The notes beneath the pieces are model-generated. The model did no database searches, was not told the DNA's origin, and was given only the letters and a program-made list of their open reading frames with translations. Of a stretch of 64,000 nucleotides of DNA, positions 54,040 through 63,670 are shown piece after piece. Source of the stretch: Ruegeria lacuscaerulensis (lineage in GTDB: Bacteria > Pseudomonadota > Alphaproteobacteria > Rhodobacterales > Rhodobacteraceae); the NCBI RefSeq assembly GCF_013031245.1, contig NZ_WPZL01000001.1, forward strand, positions 434,001-498,000, given 5' to 3'. Within the stretch, counting starts at the first letter, position 1. Each line of letters begins with the position of its first letter. The position numbers and the translations under genes are program-made.

Positions 54040-55755
54040 TTAACCGGCGGCGCGCTCGTCGTCCGGGCGGAACCCGATCTGGGTCGAGGCCGCAAATCGC
54101 CCTCCGCCAGCTTTTTCGATTTTACCGTCGCGCAGCAATTGACCGAAGGAGCGCAGGCTTTCTTCGCGGTTGAAGTCATCCTGCTTGAGCGAGCGGATCT
54201 TGTTCATCAGCTGCGGGCGAGAGAACTGTTCCTGCCCCTCGATGAAGGAAAGGTACGCTGCAGCGGCTTCCAGCAGGTCCGGCAGAGACTGTGCGCCTTG
54301 CTCCTGGGCGAACAGGGCGAAACCACCTTCCTCAGCCGCTTCGTCTTCCGAGTCTGTTGTCACGCGCCGGGGTGTGACCGGCCCCGTGTCTCCGTCCTGG
54401 TTGTCCACGCGCTGCTCTGCCACCAGTTTGAGCGGCGCTGCTGCAACGGCTTCCGGGCGCATGCTGGTCACCTGAACCTCGGGGCGACGGGGACTCACTG
54501 CCGATGTCAGATCATCACGAAAGCCCTGATCTTTATCATCTTGTTTGTTACCACCTGCGTCATTGCGCTCAGCTTCGGTCACGGCAACCGCCGCGCGCAT
54601 ATGCGAATAGGTTTCCCGCTTGTTGCTGGCCTCCGGTTTGTCCAATTGCTCGCCCACTTGATCCATCAGTCGCAATACATCCTGATCCATGCTAGATGCG
54701 TCGGGCGCGGGGTCGGCCGCGCGGTTTGCCAAAACGGTTTCCACGCTCGAAATCTCGCTAAGCAAGTGGATCTCGTCCTCTTCTGTCAGGATGCCTTCTT
54801 CGATCTTATCGGAGGCATCGTCTGAGGCCTCATCACTGAGGATATTGATTAGATCTTCGTCTTCGGGCTCGGGCTCTTCAGTTTCGTCGATGTCTGAAAA
54901 CAGTATATCGGAAAGGGCAGAGACTTCCTCGTCCTGATCTTCCAGTGTTTCGGTAGGCTCATCCTCTTCCAAGGCCAGTTCTGTCAGCTGGCTTTCCGAT
55001 ACGGGAGCATTCGTTTGCTCTTCTTCTTGGTCTTGAGGCATTGCGGATTCGACCAGTGTGTCGGCGACGTCCTGCGTTTCATCCAGAGCTTCGACGGGCT
55101 CTTCGTCCGGTTCCACCGCGGTCGTGTTTGCCAGAGCTTCAACAGGGGCATCTTCAGCAGTTTCTGCATCCGCGTCTGTATCTGTTCGGCCGTCCAGATC
55201 AGCAGGGTTGAGCGAACCGGCTTCAAAGGCGGCAGCGACAGCGTCAACGGGGCCGGCGCTTTTCATAGTTGTTTCTTCATCTTCGGTATAGATGACCGAG
55301 TTTTCCTCGGAATGAGAAACGACAGCCCGTATCCGCTGTAACTTGGCTGCGATGCTGTCTGCAGCAGGGGGTGAGGGTTCTTCAACAGGTTCAGCTTCGG
55401 CGAAGAACGGCTGTGGAGCGTGCGAGGGGGGAGGGGTGGTTTGTGGTGTATTGACGACATTCAGGTCCGCTGCACTGGCACCCGGTTGCGAGGCGGCGTC
55501 TTCCGTTGCACGGATAAGCAGGCCGGAGTCACTTTGACTGGCTTCCACTTTTCTAGAGGCATCGCGCTGAGCGATCCGCGTCAGCATTTCGGTGTCGGGC
55601 TGAGGCGGTTCAGAACCGAAGTAGCGGTCATCTGCTGCCAGGTCACGGAAGTATTCGGCAATTGCTTTCATCGTCTCGAAAGAATCGTCAAAGCCTTCCA
55701 AAGTGCACGAGAAGGTTCCATAAGATACTGTCAAAACCTTGTTATTCTGTACCAT
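54040..55755 (-). CDS. Large acidic protein of unknown function
   Basis: A 571-residue protein from the ATG at 55755 (AGAGGA about ten bases before). Residues 1-55 are a compact domain (VQNNKVLTVSYGTFSCTLEGFDDSFETMKAIAEYFRDLAADDRYFG). The last 90 residues look like a winged-helix or helical domain (LPDLLEAAAAYLSFIEGQEQFSRPQLMNKIRSLKQDDFNREESLRSFGQLLRDGKI). Between them lie about 420 residues, mostly Glu, Asp, Ser, Pro and Ala, probably disordered. No membrane segment or signal is seen. I recall the family from roseobacters under a misleading CheA-like label; no kinase motif is present. Role unknown. Confidence 0.75.
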   Translation of the reverse strand: MVQNNKVLTVSYGTFSCTLEGFDDSFETMKAIAEYFRDLAADDRYFGSEPPQPDTEMLTRIAQRDASRKVEASQSDSGLLIRATEDAASQPGASAADLNVVNTPQTTPPPSHAPQPFFAEAEPVEEPSPPAADSIAAKLQRIRAVVSHSEENSVIYTEDEETTMKSAGPVDAVAAAFEAGSLNPADLDGRTDTDADAETAEDAPVEALANTTAVEPDEEPVEALDETQDVADTLVESAMPQDQEEEQTNAPVSESQLTELALEEDEPTETLEDQDEEVSALSDILFSDIDETEEPEPEDEDLINILSDEASDDASDKIEEGILTEEDEIHLLSEISSVETVLANRAADPAPDASSMDQDVLRLMDQVGEQLDKPEASNKRETYSHMRAAVAVTEAERNDAGGNKQDDKDQGFRDDLTSAVSPRRPEVQVTSMRPEAVAAAPLKLVAEQRVDNQDGDTGPVTPRRVTTDSEDEAAEEGGFALFAQEQGAQSLPDLLEAAAAYLSFIEGQEQFSRPQLMNKIRSLKQDDFNREESLRSFGQLLRDGKIEKAGGGRFAASTQIGFRPDDERAAG

Positions 55756-55877
55756 CAGACGCACGTCCTCTACAAACTACGAGAGCCAACTAACCCGGCG
55801 AAGGGTAACCCACTGACTCGGAACTCTTTGCATGAACCTATCATTTTGTGGTCTCAATGTGTCCAAATCCGGGAAAA

Positions 55878-56585
55878 ATGATCAATCAAATAAAAAATAT
55901 GCCAATTGTGCGTTCGGAAGAGCCAATCGCGTTGGTCGGGGGCGGTCAAATCGGGCCAGTTGATTTGGATCTGGTGCTGATTCGCGTCAATACGGTCGTG
56001 GCGGCGGATGGTGGAGCCGCCCCGGTGCTGGATTCGGGCCGCATTCCCGACGCTGTTATCGGTGACTTCGATTCGCTCGAAAGCAGGTATCGCGAAAGGG
56101 TTCCCGTAGACCGGCTTTTTCAGATACGCGAACAGGACAGCACGGATTTCGACAAGGCCCTGCGCAGTATCGACGCGCCGCTGGTGTTGGGGGCCGGTTT
56201 TCTGGGCGGGCGGCTGGACCACCAGCTGGCAGTTCTCAATACGCTGGTTCGACGCCAGGATCAGCCCTGTATTCTGTTGGGCGAACGTGAGGTCGTTTTT
56301 CACGCGCCGCCTCGGATCGTGTTCAACGTTACTCCCGGCGATCCCGTTTCACTGTTTCCGTTTCTGCGCGCAACAGGGCGAAGCAGAGGGTTGGAGTGGC
56401 CAATCGACAATCTGGTATTCGAACCCAATGGGCAGGTTGGAACGTCCAACCGGGCACTGGCCGAGGTCGAGCTGCAGATGGACGGGCCTGGTTTGTTGGT
56501 CATGTTGCCTCGGTACGCTCTGGATCAGGTCATGCAGGCGTTTCTGTCGGGGCAGACCGGGCGCTGGCCCGCTCGCGCAGAATGA
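55878..56585 (+). CDS. Thiamine diphosphokinase
   Basis: A 235-residue enzyme transferring pyrophosphate from ATP to thiamine. It shows ALVGGGQIGPVDLDLVLIRVNTVVAADGGAAPVLD, AVIGDFDSL and STDFDKAL with the metal-binding Asp residues of the family, then GGRLDHQLAVLN. Start ATG 55878 after GGGAAAA; 55899 is an alternative. Its 3' end overlaps the oppositely directed EamA gene by 56 bases. Confidence 0.9.
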   Translation: MINQIKNMPIVRSEEPIALVGGGQIGPVDLDLVLIRVNTVVAADGGAAPVLDSGRIPDAVIGDFDSLESRYRERVPVDRLFQIREQDSTDFDKALRSIDAPLVLGAGFLGGRLDHQLAVLNTLVRRQDQPCILLGEREVVFHAPPRIVFNVTPGDPVSLFPFLRATGRSRGLEWPIDNLVFEPNGQVGTSNRALAEVELQMDGPGLLVMLPRYALDQVMQAFLSGQTGRWPARAE

Positions 56586-57444
56586 CATACAGGCCAGCGG
56601 CGATGGTGATCGCAATGCCGGCGGCCGCAATCCCGTCAGGCAGGTCATGAAAGATAAGCCAGCCAAACAGGGTAGCGACCGGTATTTCAAGATATTGCAT
56701 TGGCGCCAACGTCGCCGAAGGCGCATAGCGCAGCGACCAGGTCATCAGCAGGTGCGCGACGGTTCCCAAAAGTCCGATCGCGATCAGCAGGCCGTGGCTG
56801 TCGCTTTTCGGAGTGATCAGCGACAACTCCCAGACATCTCCGAATGTCCCGACCACCAGAACAGGCAGCAGCAGGACAGTTGCTATGAAGCCGGACACCG
56901 CCTGCAGGGCTATGGGGTCGGTTTCTTTGGCGATCTGCCGTGTCACCAACATGAACAGGGCAAAGACCAATGCCACGACGAGCGGCAGAAGTGCTGCTGC
57001 ACCAACCTGAGCAAAGCTCGGCTGTATAACAAGCATTGTACCGACAAAACCTACGGCGCAGGCGATCAGACGTCGCATCCCAACCTCTTCGTCCAGCACG
57101 TATTTGCCCAGTACCAACATTATGAACGGCATCACGAAGGCGATTGCGATCGCATCCGCCAGCGGCAGGAATTTCAAGGCGCTGAACATCGCGGCAATGC
57201 CGACGATGTGCAGAACGGTGCGAATGACCGTCAGCCTCAACAACCGGCCCCGTATCCGCAAGGTTCGACCGGTTAGGGCGACCAACGGGATCAAGATCAG
57301 CGCCTGAACGGCAAACCGGACAAACACCAGCATGCCGATGGGTGTCGTCTCGCCCAATACCTTGGCCATTGCGTCCCCCAGTGGTGCGAGAAGGCAGAAA
57401 CCAATCATCAATACGATGCCAAAGATAGGGCGATCCTGGGTCAT
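56530..57444 (-). CDS. EamA/DMT family exporter
   Basis: A 304-residue protein with about ten membrane helices in two EamA repeats, each ending in a conserved Pro/Gly-rich helix (second: APMQYLEIPVATLFGWLIFHDLPDGIAAAGIAITIAAGLYVILRE). DMT transporters export amino acids or metabolites; the substrate is unknown. Start ATG 57444. The upstream in-frame extension to 57543 is not hydrophobic and is rejected. Confidence 0.88.
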   Translation of the reverse strand: MTQDRPIFGIVLMIGFCLLAPLGDAMAKVLGETTPIGMLVFVRFAVQALILIPLVALTGRTLRIRGRLLRLTVIRTVLHIVGIAAMFSALKFLPLADAIAIAFVMPFIMLVLGKYVLDEEVGMRRLIACAVGFVGTMLVIQPSFAQVGAAALLPLVVALVFALFMLVTRQIAKETDPIALQAVSGFIATVLLLPVLVVGTFGDVWELSLITPKSDSHGLLIAIGLLGTVAHLLMTWSLRYAPSATLAPMQYLEIPVATLFGWLIFHDLPDGIAAAGIAITIAAGLYVILRERASARSAPTETPA

Positions 57445-57484
57445 GAGCGCGACGCTACGGGTTTTGCCGCCTGGTGGAAAGCGT

Positions 57485-57895
57485 TTAGGGCAGGGGCTGG
57501 ATCTTGGTGTAATCCGGTCCGATGCAGCAGGGCAGGCCGTCATCGAGTTTCAGCCAGCGCAGCATTTCCTCATGCGCCACGTGTAGCGTGGGTTCCAGCA
57601 GATTTGGGTCCTCCAGCGTCGCCACGTACAGGTGCATGACGTCCGACATGGATTTCGAACGGAACGAGATCGGCGTGCCGCAGTTGGGGCAAAAGCTGCG
57701 CTCGACACCGGGGGACGAGTTGAAGGTCCTCGGCGTTTCCCCGGTCCAGCGCCATTGCCCGTCGCGCACACCGAAATAAGTCGTCATCGGAGCCGCGCAT
57801 TGCCGCCTGCAACTGTCGCAATGACAGGTCACGCAGGACAGGACCGGAGGGTCAATTTCGAACCTGACGGTGCCGCAAAGACAATGACCTCGCAT
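57485..57895 (-). CDS. GFA/CENP-V family zinc-binding protein
   Basis: A 136-residue protein starting MRGHCLCGTVRF, with the zinc cysteine sets C-L-C, T-C-H-C-D-S-C and C-P-N-C-G of the GFA family (glutathione-dependent formaldehyde-activating enzyme, CENP-V). The activity of most members is unproven. It lies 40 bases upstream of the EamA gene on the same strand and may be co-transcribed with it. Confidence 0.88.
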   Translation of the reverse strand: MRGHCLCGTVRFEIDPPVLSCVTCHCDSCRRQCAAPMTTYFGVRDGQWRWTGETPRTFNSSPGVERSFCPNCGTPISFRSKSMSDVMHLYVATLEDPNLLEPTLHVAHEEMLRWLKLDDGLPCCIGPDYTKIQPLP

Positions 57896-57931
57896 GGTAC
57901 TCCTCACAATCGTGCGCCCTGCGTCGCAGTA

Positions 57932-59305
57932 TCAGCAGTTCGGCACGTTCACCGCCAGTCCGCCTAGAGATGTTTCCTTGTATCTTTCGTGCATGTCGAG
58001 GCCGGTCTGACGCATGGTTTCGATGGCCGCGTCCAGTGGTACGAAATGCTGCCCGTCGCCACGCAGCGCCAGTGACGCCGCCGAGACGGCTTTGATCGCC
58101 GCCAGACCATTGCGTTCGATGCAGGGCACCTGCACCAGCCCGGCAACCGGGTCGCAGGTCATGCCCAGATGATGCTCCAGCGCAATCTCGGCGGCGTTCT
58201 CCACCTGTTCAGGTGTACCGCCCATCACGGCGCACAGACCGGCGGCGGCCATGGCCGACGCGCTGCCGACTTCGGCCTGACAGCCTGCCTCGGCACCCGA
58301 GATCGAAGCGTTGTATTTGACCAGACCGCCAATGGCGGCTGCCGTCAGCAGGAAGTCCTCAACATGGCTTTCCGATGCGCCGGGCACGTGGTCGAGATAA
58401 TAGCGCAGAACCGCTGGCATCGTGCCAGCCGCCCCATTGGTAGGGGCGGTGACGACCTGACCGCCAGCTGCGTTCTCTTCGTTCACCGCCATGGCATAGA
58501 CGCTCATCCAGTCATTGATGGTGTGCGGCGCGTTCAGGTTCATGCCGCGTTCGGCCAGCAGCGCATCGTGAATGCCCTTGGCGCGGCGGCGCACGTTCAG
58601 ACCGCCGGGCAGGATGCCGTCGGTCTTCAGGCCGCGCTCGATACAGTTGTTCATGACCTCCCACAGGCGGGCAGTACCCTTGGCGAAACTGTTGGCACAG
58701 CCACGCGCGATTTCGTTCTCGCGCTTCATCTGAGCGATGCTCTTGCCGCTGTCCTTGGCCATCTCCAGCATTTCGGCGGCCGAATGGAACGGGAAGGGCA
58801 CGGGCGGGCCGTCATTGGTGTCTTTGCCCTCGGCCAGCTCCTCTTCGGTCAGAACAAAGCCGCCGCCGACAGAATAGTAGACCTGCCGCAGGATCACGTC
58901 GCCCTGCGCGTCGGTCGCCATCAGGATCATGCCATTGGCATGTCCCGGCAGGTTGTTGTCGTAGTCAAAAATCAGATCAGCCTTGGGGTCGAATTTCAGG
59001 GTGGGCAGCCCTTCCGGTGTGACCGAATGTGTCTTTGCGATTTCGGCCAGCGCGGTCTCGGCCTTATCATTGTCATAGGTGTCCGGCACGAAACCGGCCA
59101 GTCCGAGGATGGTCGCACGATCCGTCGCATGTCCGACCCCTGTAAAGGCCAGCGAACCATGCAATGACCCGCGCAATCCCGCAAATTCGAACGGAGATGC
59201 TCGCATCAGATCCAGAAACCGCGCTGCGGCGACCATCGGCCCCATGGTGTGAGACGAAGACGGGCCGATGCCCACTTTGAACATATCGAAGACAGATAGA
59301 AACAT
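57932..59305 (-). CDS. sdaA: L-serine dehydratase (iron-sulfur, single chain)
   Basis: A 457-residue enzyme turning L-serine into pyruvate and ammonia. N-terminal MFLSVFDMFKVGIGPSSSHTMGPM is the SdaA start; the iron-sulfur cysteines are in GLCAVMGG, GMTCDPVAG and VPCIERNG of the C-terminal half. The start ATG 59305 is one base beyond the stop of the preceding GST gene, so the two are coupled. Confidence 0.95.
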   Translation of the reverse strand: MFLSVFDMFKVGIGPSSSHTMGPMVAAARFLDLMRASPFEFAGLRGSLHGSLAFTGVGHATDRATILGLAGFVPDTYDNDKAETALAEIAKTHSVTPEGLPTLKFDPKADLIFDYDNNLPGHANGMILMATDAQGDVILRQVYYSVGGGFVLTEEELAEGKDTNDGPPVPFPFHSAAEMLEMAKDSGKSIAQMKRENEIARGCANSFAKGTARLWEVMNNCIERGLKTDGILPGGLNVRRRAKGIHDALLAERGMNLNAPHTINDWMSVYAMAVNEENAAGGQVVTAPTNGAAGTMPAVLRYYLDHVPGASESHVEDFLLTAAAIGGLVKYNASISGAEAGCQAEVGSASAMAAAGLCAVMGGTPEQVENAAEIALEHHLGMTCDPVAGLVQVPCIERNGLAAIKAVSAASLALRGDGQHFVPLDAAIETMRQTGLDMHERYKETSLGGLAVNVPNC

Positions 59306-59306
59306 G

Positions 59307-60008
59307 TCAGGTAGCTGAGCCTTCTTGAGGAGTAGCATAAGTCGGAGACGTGAACGGGGTAACCCCCAATCCCTCGGCCGCGATGGCGGCGCGGGTTGCG
59401 GGGCGGGATTCGAGCAGCATCAGAATTTTTTGCAGATGCGGTGTGTCCGCCAATTGGTACCAGCTGCGATCGGACCGGGCAGGGTAGAGCGCCATCCAGC
59501 GCATCTGGCAGGCGAGGTAATAGGTCAGAACCGAGGGCTGATCGGAGTGCAGCCAACCGGGTGCTTTCTTCGCTTCGGCATCCAGAACGCGGAGATGTTG
59601 GCGCAGACGCGGGCGGATACCGGCGCGTAGCACCTCGGCCTGCGCGCCGTCGATATACTTGTCGGCATAGAACAGGATGCGCAAATCGGCGTGCAGTGTG
59701 TTTGAGGCAAAGAAAAGCCATTTCAGAAACGCCGCGCGGTCTGGGCTGTGTAGTGCAGGGGCCAGTTGGGAATGCGTGTCCGCAAGCCAGAGAAGAATGG
59801 CGGCCGTTTCGAAGATCGGGCCCTGCGGCGTTTCAAGCACCGGGATAAGCCCGTTAGGGTTCAGCGTCCTGTACGTCGCACTGTTCTGTGCATCACGGCG
59901 GCGATCCACCAGTGCTGTGTCGTAAGGCACGCCCATCTCTTCCAGCGCCAATCTGATCACCAGAGAGGCGTTGTCGGGGGCATAGTGCAGGCAATACGGC
60001 GCGTTCAT
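59307..60008 (-). CDS. Glutathione S-transferase family protein
   Basis: A 233-residue protein: N-terminal thioredoxin-like domain (YCLHYAPDNASLVIRLALEEMGVPYDTALVD, with NPNGLIPVLETPQGPIFETAAILLWLAD) and a helical C-terminal domain. An Asn/Ser at the start of helix 1 probably activates glutathione. The start ATG 60008 gives the family N terminus; a longer frame to 60194 is not family-like. It faces rpiA. Confidence 0.85.
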   Translation of the reverse strand: MNAPYCLHYAPDNASLVIRLALEEMGVPYDTALVDRRRDAQNSATYRTLNPNGLIPVLETPQGPIFETAAILLWLADTHSQLAPALHSPDRAAFLKWLFFASNTLHADLRILFYADKYIDGAQAEVLRAGIRPRLRQHLRVLDAEAKKAPGWLHSDQPSVLTYYLACQMRWMALYPARSDRSWYQLADTPHLQKILMLLESRPATRAAIAAEGLGVTPFTSPTYATPQEGSAT

Positions 60009-60175
60009 GGAATCTATGTATACCGCAGTAATGATGCCGAAAGCCTCGATTGCGACGTTTCCGTTCGGAAACGCGCATTTTAGCGTCATGTTTGCTTGGA
60101 AAATCGGTGAATTGGCTCTCGCAGTTGCCTGTAGCATTCCGTATAAGTCCGGCAGCAAAATAGGGGAATGCTGCC

Positions 60176-60961
60176 ATGACCGGAGATCTGTCACCCATCG
60201 ACAAGGCCAAGTATGTTGCCGCGCGCCGTGCTGCGGATTTGGTGCAAGACGGAATGCGCGTTGGTCTGGGCACGGGATCGACCGCTGCCTGGATGGTGCG
60301 CCGTCTGGGCGAGCGGGTGCAGGAAGAAGGGCTGCGGATCAAGGGGGTCCCGACCTCAAGCCGCACAGCGCAACTGGCCCGCGAAGTCGGGATTGAAGTG
60401 GTCTCGCTGGATCAGGCCGGTTGGCTGGACATGACCATCGACGGCGCGGATGAGTTCGACGGAGAGTTGAACCTGATTAAAGGCGGCGGCGGTGCACATC
60501 TGCAGGAAAAGATCGTCGCTACGGCCAGCGACCAGATGGTGGTGATCGCCGATGCGGGCAAAGAGGTCGAAACGCTGGGCGCCTTCCCCCTGCCGGTTGA
60601 GGTCGTCCCCTTTGGTTGGCAGACCACGCGCACCCTGATCGAAGAGGCACTGGACACGATGGACGTTCTGGGCACATCGGCCGCGCTGCGTATGAACGGC
60701 GAAGCACCGTTTGTGACCGATGAGGGCAACCACATTCTGGACCTGCACCTGCAACGCATCGGAAATGCGCGGCAACTGGCGCTGGTACTCAATCAGGTGC
60801 CGGGCGTGGTCGAGAACGGCTTGTTCATCGACATCTGTGACAAGGTTGTGATCGGGCATGGCGATGGTCGGGTCGAATTGCGTGACATCAACGAAGGTAC
60901 AGTCGAGACTGATCAGCCGACAGATGGCAGCGAGAACTTGTTTTCGGATCTGGCTGACTGA
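60176..60961 (+). CDS. rpiA: Ribose-5-phosphate isomerase A
   Basis: A 261-residue enzyme interconverting ribulose-5- and ribose-5-phosphate. Family motifs are VGLGTGSTAAWMVRRL (phosphate loop), TIDGADEFD, LIKGGGGAHLQEKI with the catalytic Glu, and GLFIDICD near the C terminus. Length is at the upper end for RpiA. Divergent from the GST gene. Confidence 0.96.
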   Translation: MTGDLSPIDKAKYVAARRAADLVQDGMRVGLGTGSTAAWMVRRLGERVQEEGLRIKGVPTSSRTAQLAREVGIEVVSLDQAGWLDMTIDGADEFDGELNLIKGGGGAHLQEKIVATASDQMVVIADAGKEVETLGAFPLPVEVVPFGWQTTRTLIEEALDTMDVLGTSAALRMNGEAPFVTDEGNHILDLHLQRIGNARQLALVLNQVPGVVENGLFIDICDKVVIGHGDGRVELRDINEGTVETDQPTDGSENLFSDLAD

Positions 60962-61111
60962 CACCGGTTGTCGGAAATGTAGCTCTGAACGTTAAAGCGC
61001 AGTGTTTGGTTTTGAGTTCGTCGCATTTTCTGCAACAGCAAGGGTTGGCAGCATGTCATTCAGCTCCAGATACTCATTGAATTTTAGCCTGATTGAATAA
61101 AGGAACTCACG

Positions 61112-62470
61112 ATGAGCTTTGACTATGATCTGTTCGTCATCGGCGGAGGCTCGGGCGGGGTCCGCGCGGCGCGGGTGGCGGCTGGCGAAAACGGGGCCAA
61201 GGTGGCACTGGCGGAAGAGGATCGTTACGGCGGCACCTGCGTCATCCGGGGCTGTGTGCCGAAGAAACTGATGGTCTTTGCCAGCGAGTTCTTGGGGATG
61301 GTTGGTGATGCGCAGGCCTATGGCTGGGACATTCAGCCCGGTGCGCTGAACTGGAAGACCTTCCACGGCAAGCTGGTGACTGAACTGGACCGGCTGGAAG
61401 GCATCTACCGCAATATCCTGAAGAACAACGGTGTCGAGAGCTTTGACCAACGCGCCACTGTAGTTGACGCCCACACGGTTGAACTGACCGATGGGACCCG
61501 CAAAACCGCCAAGCATATCCTGATTGCCACCGGTGGCCGCCCGGTTGTGCCTGATTTTCCCGGCTCGGATCTGGCCATCACGTCGAACGAAATCTTTCAT
61601 CTGGAAAAACTGCCCGACTCCATCCTGATCGTAGGCGGCGGTTATATCGCCAGCGAGTTTGCCGGGATCATGAACGGGATGGGGGTGAAAACCACTCAGT
61701 TCTATCGCGGCGCGCAAATCCTGCGCGGCTTCGACGAAGAGGCACGTGGTCTGATTTGTGAAGAAATGCGCCAGAACGGCATAGATGTGCGCCTTGGCAC
61801 CAATGTGCTTGAGATGACCAAAGAGGGCGACAAGATCCGCGTCAAAGCCACCGACGGCACTGAGGACCAGTTTGACGTTGTGATGTACGCAACCGGTCGT
61901 GCGCCCAATGCCGACAAGATGGGGCTTGAAGAAACCGGCGTCGAACGGGGCCGCAAAGGTGAGATCGTGGTAGACGAATATAGCCAAACCGGCGTGCCTT
62001 CGATCTTCGCCATCGGGGATGTGACCGACCGGGTGAACCTGACACCTGTTGCGATCCGCGAGGGCATGGCCTTTGTCGAAACCGTCTTCAAAGGCAACCC
62101 GACGCCGGTGGATCATGAACTGATCCCGACCGCAATCTTCACGCAGCCTGAGTTCGGCACCGTGGGCCTGAGCGAGGAAGAAGCTGCCGCGCAGGAGCCA
62201 ATCGAGGTGTATGCGACCTCGTTTAAACCGATGCAGAAGGCATTTGCAGGTGGGACGCAGCGGGTTTTGATGAAACTGATCGTCAGCCAGGCGACGCGCA
62301 AGGTGCTGGGCTGCCACATCGTGGCACCGGGCGCAGGGGAGATGATCCAACTGGCGGGCATCGCGGTGAAAATGGGCGCGACCAAGGAAGATTTCGACCG
62401 CACGGTGGCGGTCCATCCGGTCATGGCCGAAGAACTGGTGACAATGCGACAACCCGTTCGTACTGCTTGA
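61112..62470 (+). CDS. gor: Glutathione-disulfide reductase
   Basis: A 452-residue FAD enzyme reducing glutathione disulfide with NADPH. FAD loop VIGGGSGGVRAAR at 9-21, redox pair Cys43/Cys48 in GGTCVIRGCVPKKL, second Rossmann loop ILIVGGGYIASEFAGI and C-terminal AVHPVMAEE with the catalytic His. The position before rpiA and GST genes is consistent with a redox role for the neighbourhood. Good start ATG 61112 after AAAGGAA. Confidence 0.95.
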   Translation: MSFDYDLFVIGGGSGGVRAARVAAGENGAKVALAEEDRYGGTCVIRGCVPKKLMVFASEFLGMVGDAQAYGWDIQPGALNWKTFHGKLVTELDRLEGIYRNILKNNGVESFDQRATVVDAHTVELTDGTRKTAKHILIATGGRPVVPDFPGSDLAITSNEIFHLEKLPDSILIVGGGYIASEFAGIMNGMGVKTTQFYRGAQILRGFDEEARGLICEEMRQNGIDVRLGTNVLEMTKEGDKIRVKATDGTEDQFDVVMYATGRAPNADKMGLEETGVERGRKGEIVVDEYSQTGVPSIFAIGDVTDRVNLTPVAIREGMAFVETVFKGNPTPVDHELIPTAIFTQPEFGTVGLSEEEAAAQEPIEVYATSFKPMQKAFAGGTQRVLMKLIVSQATRKVLGCHIVAPGAGEMIQLAGIAVKMGATKEDFDRTVAVHPVMAEELVTMRQPVRTA

Positions 62471-62542
62471 TTTGCAAGCGCGCGCAACCAAGTTACAAGG
62501 GACACCGTGATCACACGGTCCAACACGAAGGAAATGATTCAT

Positions 62543-63670
62543 ATGGCGGGCAACAGCGGTGGCCCCTGGGGGGGCGGAGGCTCTTCCGGTGGCGGAGGAA
62601 ATCGGGGTAACAACGGGGACGGGCGCAAGCCCCCCGAAGGCGATGGCCCGCAGATCCCCGAGATCGACGAGTTGATGAAAAAGGGTCAGGAACAGTTGCG
62701 TGTCCTGATGGGTGGCCGCGGCGGCGGTCAAGGCACTGGTGGCGGTGGCCCGGTTTTCACCAAAGGCACCGTTTTGATTGGTGTGGTAGTGGCGGCCGTG
62801 CTTTGGGGCGCAGCCAGCTTTTATACCGTAAAGCCGGAAGAGCAGTCGGTTGAATTGTTTCTGGGCGAATTTTCGGCTGTTGGAAACCCCGGCCTGAACT
62901 TTGCCCCATGGCCATTGGTGACCGCTGAGGTCATTCCGGTTACCCGCGAACAGACTGAGGATATGGGTGGTACGCGCGGCAGTGACGATGGTCTGATGCT
63001 GACCGGCGACGAAAACGTGGTCGATATCGACTATCAGGTAGTCTGGAATATCAGCGACCCGGCGAGGTTCCTGTTCAACCTGCGGGACCCTCGTCAGACT
63101 ATCCGGGCAGTTTCGGAATCGGCCATGCGTGAGATCATTGCTCAAAGCGAGCTTGCACCGATCCTGAACCGTGATCGTGGGATCATTGCGGACCGGCTGC
63201 AGGAACTGATCCAAGCCACGATGGATAGCTATGATTCGGGCATAAATATCGTCCGTGTGAACTTTGACAAGGCCGACCCGCCGCAGGACGTGATTGCCGC
63301 CTTCCGCGACGTTCAGGCCGCTGCGCAGGAACGTGACCGTCTTCAGAACGTCGCTGATGCCTATGCCAACCGCGTTCTGGCTGAAGCCCGTGGTGAAGCC
63401 GCACAGGTTCTGGAAGAGGCAGAAGCCTATCGCGCCCAACAGATCAACAGCGCACAGGGTGAAGCCAGCCGTTTCAGCGCGGTTCTGGAAGAGTATTCCA
63501 AAGCACCGGATGTGACGCGTAAACGTCTGTACCTTGAACGGATGGAGCAGGTTCTGGGTGACGTCGACAAGATCATTCTGGACGAGAACTCGACTGGTTC
63601 GGGGCAGGGCGTCGTGCCGTATCTGCCGCTGAACGAGCTGCGCCGCAATCAGGCCGAGGAGAGCAACTGA
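62543..63670 (+). CDS. hflK: FtsH protease regulator HflK
   Basis: A 375-residue inner-membrane protein of the SPFH family. A Gly-rich, partly disordered N terminus (GGPWGGGGSSGGGGN...), one membrane helix at about 77-95 (VLIGVVVAAVLWGAASFYTV), then the SPFH domain and a helical tail. With HflC it forms a cage around FtsH. Start ATG 62543 has the better spaced AAGGAA; ATG 62534 is an alternative. Overlaps hflC by one base. Confidence 0.94.
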   Translation: MAGNSGGPWGGGGSSGGGGNRGNNGDGRKPPEGDGPQIPEIDELMKKGQEQLRVLMGGRGGGQGTGGGGPVFTKGTVLIGVVVAAVLWGAASFYTVKPEEQSVELFLGEFSAVGNPGLNFAPWPLVTAEVIPVTREQTEDMGGTRGSDDGLMLTGDENVVDIDYQVVWNISDPARFLFNLRDPRQTIRAVSESAMREIIAQSELAPILNRDRGIIADRLQELIQATMDSYDSGINIVRVNFDKADPPQDVIAAFRDVQAAAQERDRLQNVADAYANRVLAEARGEAAQVLEEAEAYRAQQINSAQGEASRFSAVLEEYSKAPDVTRKRLYLERMEQVLGDVDKIILDENSTGSGQGVVPYLPLNELRRNQAEESN

